Source: Paracoccus aestuariivivens (GTDB lineage: Bacteria; Pseudomonadota; Alphaproteobacteria; Rhodobacterales; Rhodobacteraceae). From it: a stretch of 64,000 bases of DNA. How positions within the stretch are numbered: position 1 is the first letter of the stretch; each line of letters begins with the position of its first letter. The stretch lies in the NCBI RefSeq assembly GCF_009711225.1, contig NZ_WMIE01000007.1:62001-126000 (forward strand), in the 5' to 3' direction. Positions 62,761-64,000 of this stretch are shown here, one piece after another. The position numbers and the translations under genes are program-made. The notes beneath the pieces are model-generated. The model did no database searches. It was not told the origin of the DNA and saw nothing but the letters and a program-made list of their open reading frames with translations.

Positions 62761-63824
62761 GCGAGCCCCCCGAGTTCGTAGACAAGGCCTGGACGGATGA
62801 TCCCGCCCACCGCCGGGATGGAACGTCCCTTGGCCTGCCCCAGCACCGCGGCCAGCGCGTCATAGCGCCCGCCCGAGGCGACCGGCGGCCAATCGGCGCG
62901 ACCGGCAGCGGCAAAGCTGAAGGTCATGCCGTCGTAATATTCCATCGTATGGCGACCGTGGCTGGCGTCGAAATGGATCGCATCCGTGTCGATGCCACGG
63001 CGCGCGAGGTCCGCAAGGTTGCGTTCCAGCCGGTCCACCGCCTCATGGATATCGGGGATCTCAGTCGCCAGTTGGCGAAGCTGTGCCAGTGCCTGCGGGG
63101 CCGGGGCTTGGACGGCGAAAAGCCGCTCCAGCCGCTCGACCCATTGCGAGGACAAGGGCTGCTCACCCGCATCCGCTTGCAGCCGGTCGATGCGTTCCTG
63201 CATCTCGTCAGGCGAGCGCAGACCGGTCCATGTGGTCGGCGATTCCGAGAAATTCCGCCCCTCGGCAGGCGCGCTGAAGCGCGCGAGCAGACGGGCGAAA
63301 CGTCTGGGCCGCCAGATGTGATGCAGCAGCGCCGCGCGGCGGGCGCCGGACAAAGGCAGCGCGCGGACGGCATCCATCAGCAGGTCCATATCGCCCATGC
63401 TCGCCTGTAAGTTCAGCGGCGCGAGGATGCCGTGGAAAAGCGCGAAGACCTCGGCATCGGCATCCGGATCGCGGGCGAAAAGCTCGAAACCGGCCTGCAA
63501 ATATTCATTGTCGCGCGGATGCTCGGGCTGGTTTTCGCCGTGGTCCTGCTTGCGGAAGACCTCACCCAGATAGCAATAGCGCGCCGGCTCTGCGCCGTTT
63601 TCCATATGCATCTGGACGACGGGAACGGTGAAATCCGGGCGCAGCATGACCTCGCCCCGGATCGGGTCCTGCGTGACATAGGCGCGGGCGCGAATGTCCT
63701 CGCCATACAGATCCAGCAGCGTCTCGGCGGGCAGGAGAAGATCGGGCGCGACCTCCTCGGCCCCGGCGGCGCGAAACGCCGTCAGGATCTGCTGGCCGAT
63801 CGCCTGTTTCTCGCGCTTGCTCAT
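62757..63824 (-). CDS. hisZ: ATP phosphoribosyltransferase regulatory subunit
   Basis: Histidyl-tRNA synthetase paralogue without aminoacylation, partner of short HisG. The protein is 355 aa from [14 protein letters not shown] at 63824, overlapping the hisS stop. Class II-like core: [41 protein letters not shown] at the C-terminus. Frame remains open upstream to 63896 into hisS and is not used. Confidence 0.96.
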   Translation of the reverse strand: MSKREKQAIGQQILTAFRAAGAEEVAPDLLLPAETLLDLYGEDIRARAYVTQDPIRGEVMLRPDFTVPVVQMHMENGAEPARYCYLGEVFRKQDHGENQPEHPRDNEYLQAGFELFARDPDADAEVFALFHGILAPLNLQASMGDMDLLMDAVRALPLSGARRAALLHHIWRPRRFARLLARFSAPAEGRNFSESPTTWTGLRSPDEMQERIDRLQADAGEQPLSSQWVERLERLFAVQAPAPQALAQLRQLATEIPDIHEAVDRLERNLADLARRGIDTDAIHFDASHGRHTMEYYDGMTFSFAAAGRADWPPVASGGRYDALAAVLGQAKGRSIPAVGGIIRPGLVYELGGLA

Positions 63825-64000
63825 CCCAAGATGCGCCGGACTTCGGCGACCAGATCGCCGCGCGCCACCTCGGTCTGAGCAGGCTGAGCCTTCCATTCCT
63901 CATGGCTGGCTTCGGCTGCGATTTTCGCGCCAAGGATCAGGTCCTTGACCTGCACGACGCCGCGCAAAGCCTCATTTCCGCCTTGGATAATGGCGACGGG
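63821..64000 (-). CDS. hisS: Histidyl-tRNA synthetase, C-terminal fragment
   Basis: The last 59 codons of a gene that continues past the right edge. The minus-strand peptide reads [14 protein letters not shown], then [16 protein letters not shown] and ends VRRILG, which is the anticodon-binding-domain end typical of HisS. Its TGA overlaps the hisZ ATG. hisS-hisZ-hisG is a recognised order in Rhodobacterales. Confidence 0.9.
   Translation of the reverse strand, partial: PVAIIQGGNEALRGVVQVKDLILGAKIAAEASHEEWKAQPAQTEVARGDLVAEVRRILG

Overview
The window reads as chromosomal DNA of a Rhodobacterales alphaproteobacterium, most probably a Paracoccus or a close relative. This rests on protein features I recognise: a cytochrome aa3 subunit II precursor very like the Paracoccus one, next to heme O synthase and tldD; PstA with a long alphaproteobacterial periplasmic insert; the fumC-DUF4169-RHH-sspB neighbourhood; short HisG paired with HisZ; and GC-rich codon use throughout. 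No database search was possible. Almost all of the window is densely packed core genome.

Layout. 1-5.1 kb: ctaB (start only), coxB/ctaC, tldD, dprA and gcdH. 5.3-7.5 kb: a large OmpA-type envelope protein with a very long low-complexity region. 7.6-13.6 kb: a complete pstSCAB-phoU-phoB phosphate operon with a Pho box and no phoR. 13.6-17.7 kb: aroC, then the one stretch that looks accessory: a structured non-coding region with three 11-bp direct repeats, an orphan BrnA-like protein, and a lower-GC membrane-anchored repeat protein of unknown function. 17.8-22.2 kb: carB and two small membrane proteins. 22.3-26 kb: sulfate ABC transporter. 26.2-29.1 kb: zapA, a coiled-coil partner and a BCCT transporter. 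29.3-32.9 kb: hisB-hisH, an inverted DUF2147 gene, then hisA-hisF-hisE. 33-37.8 kb: rnd, tgt, an OlsB-like acyltransferase, msrB, bamE-like and DUF177. 37.8-44.6 kb: choline-to-betaine module, betI-betB-betA divergent from choXWV, with a dyad operator between them. 44.7-50 kb: small proteins, an EamA transporter, yebC, fumC with two small partners, a PmtA-like methyltransferase and sspB. 50.2-50.4 kb: two identical tRNA-Asp genes. 50.6-57 kb: PRC-barrel protein, anmK, tyrS, a GFA protein, two cyclophilins and pgk. 57-64 kb: a PEP mutase-like enzyme, ada, class I fba, ftsY, an exported hypothetical protein, and hisG-hisZ-hisS (cut by the window end).

Functional links. High-affinity phosphate uptake with its regulators, sulfate uptake, choline import and oxidation plus a BCCT osmolyte carrier, two membrane-lipid genes (OlsB-like, PmtA-like), split histidine biosynthesis, and lower glycolysis (pgk, fba). 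I found no CRISPR array, insertion sequence, prophage or recognised defence system. The best candidates for undescribed biology are the 14.9-17.6 kb accessory segment, a CtrA-type box in front of dprA, and conserved small unknown genes such as the DUF4169/RHH pair.
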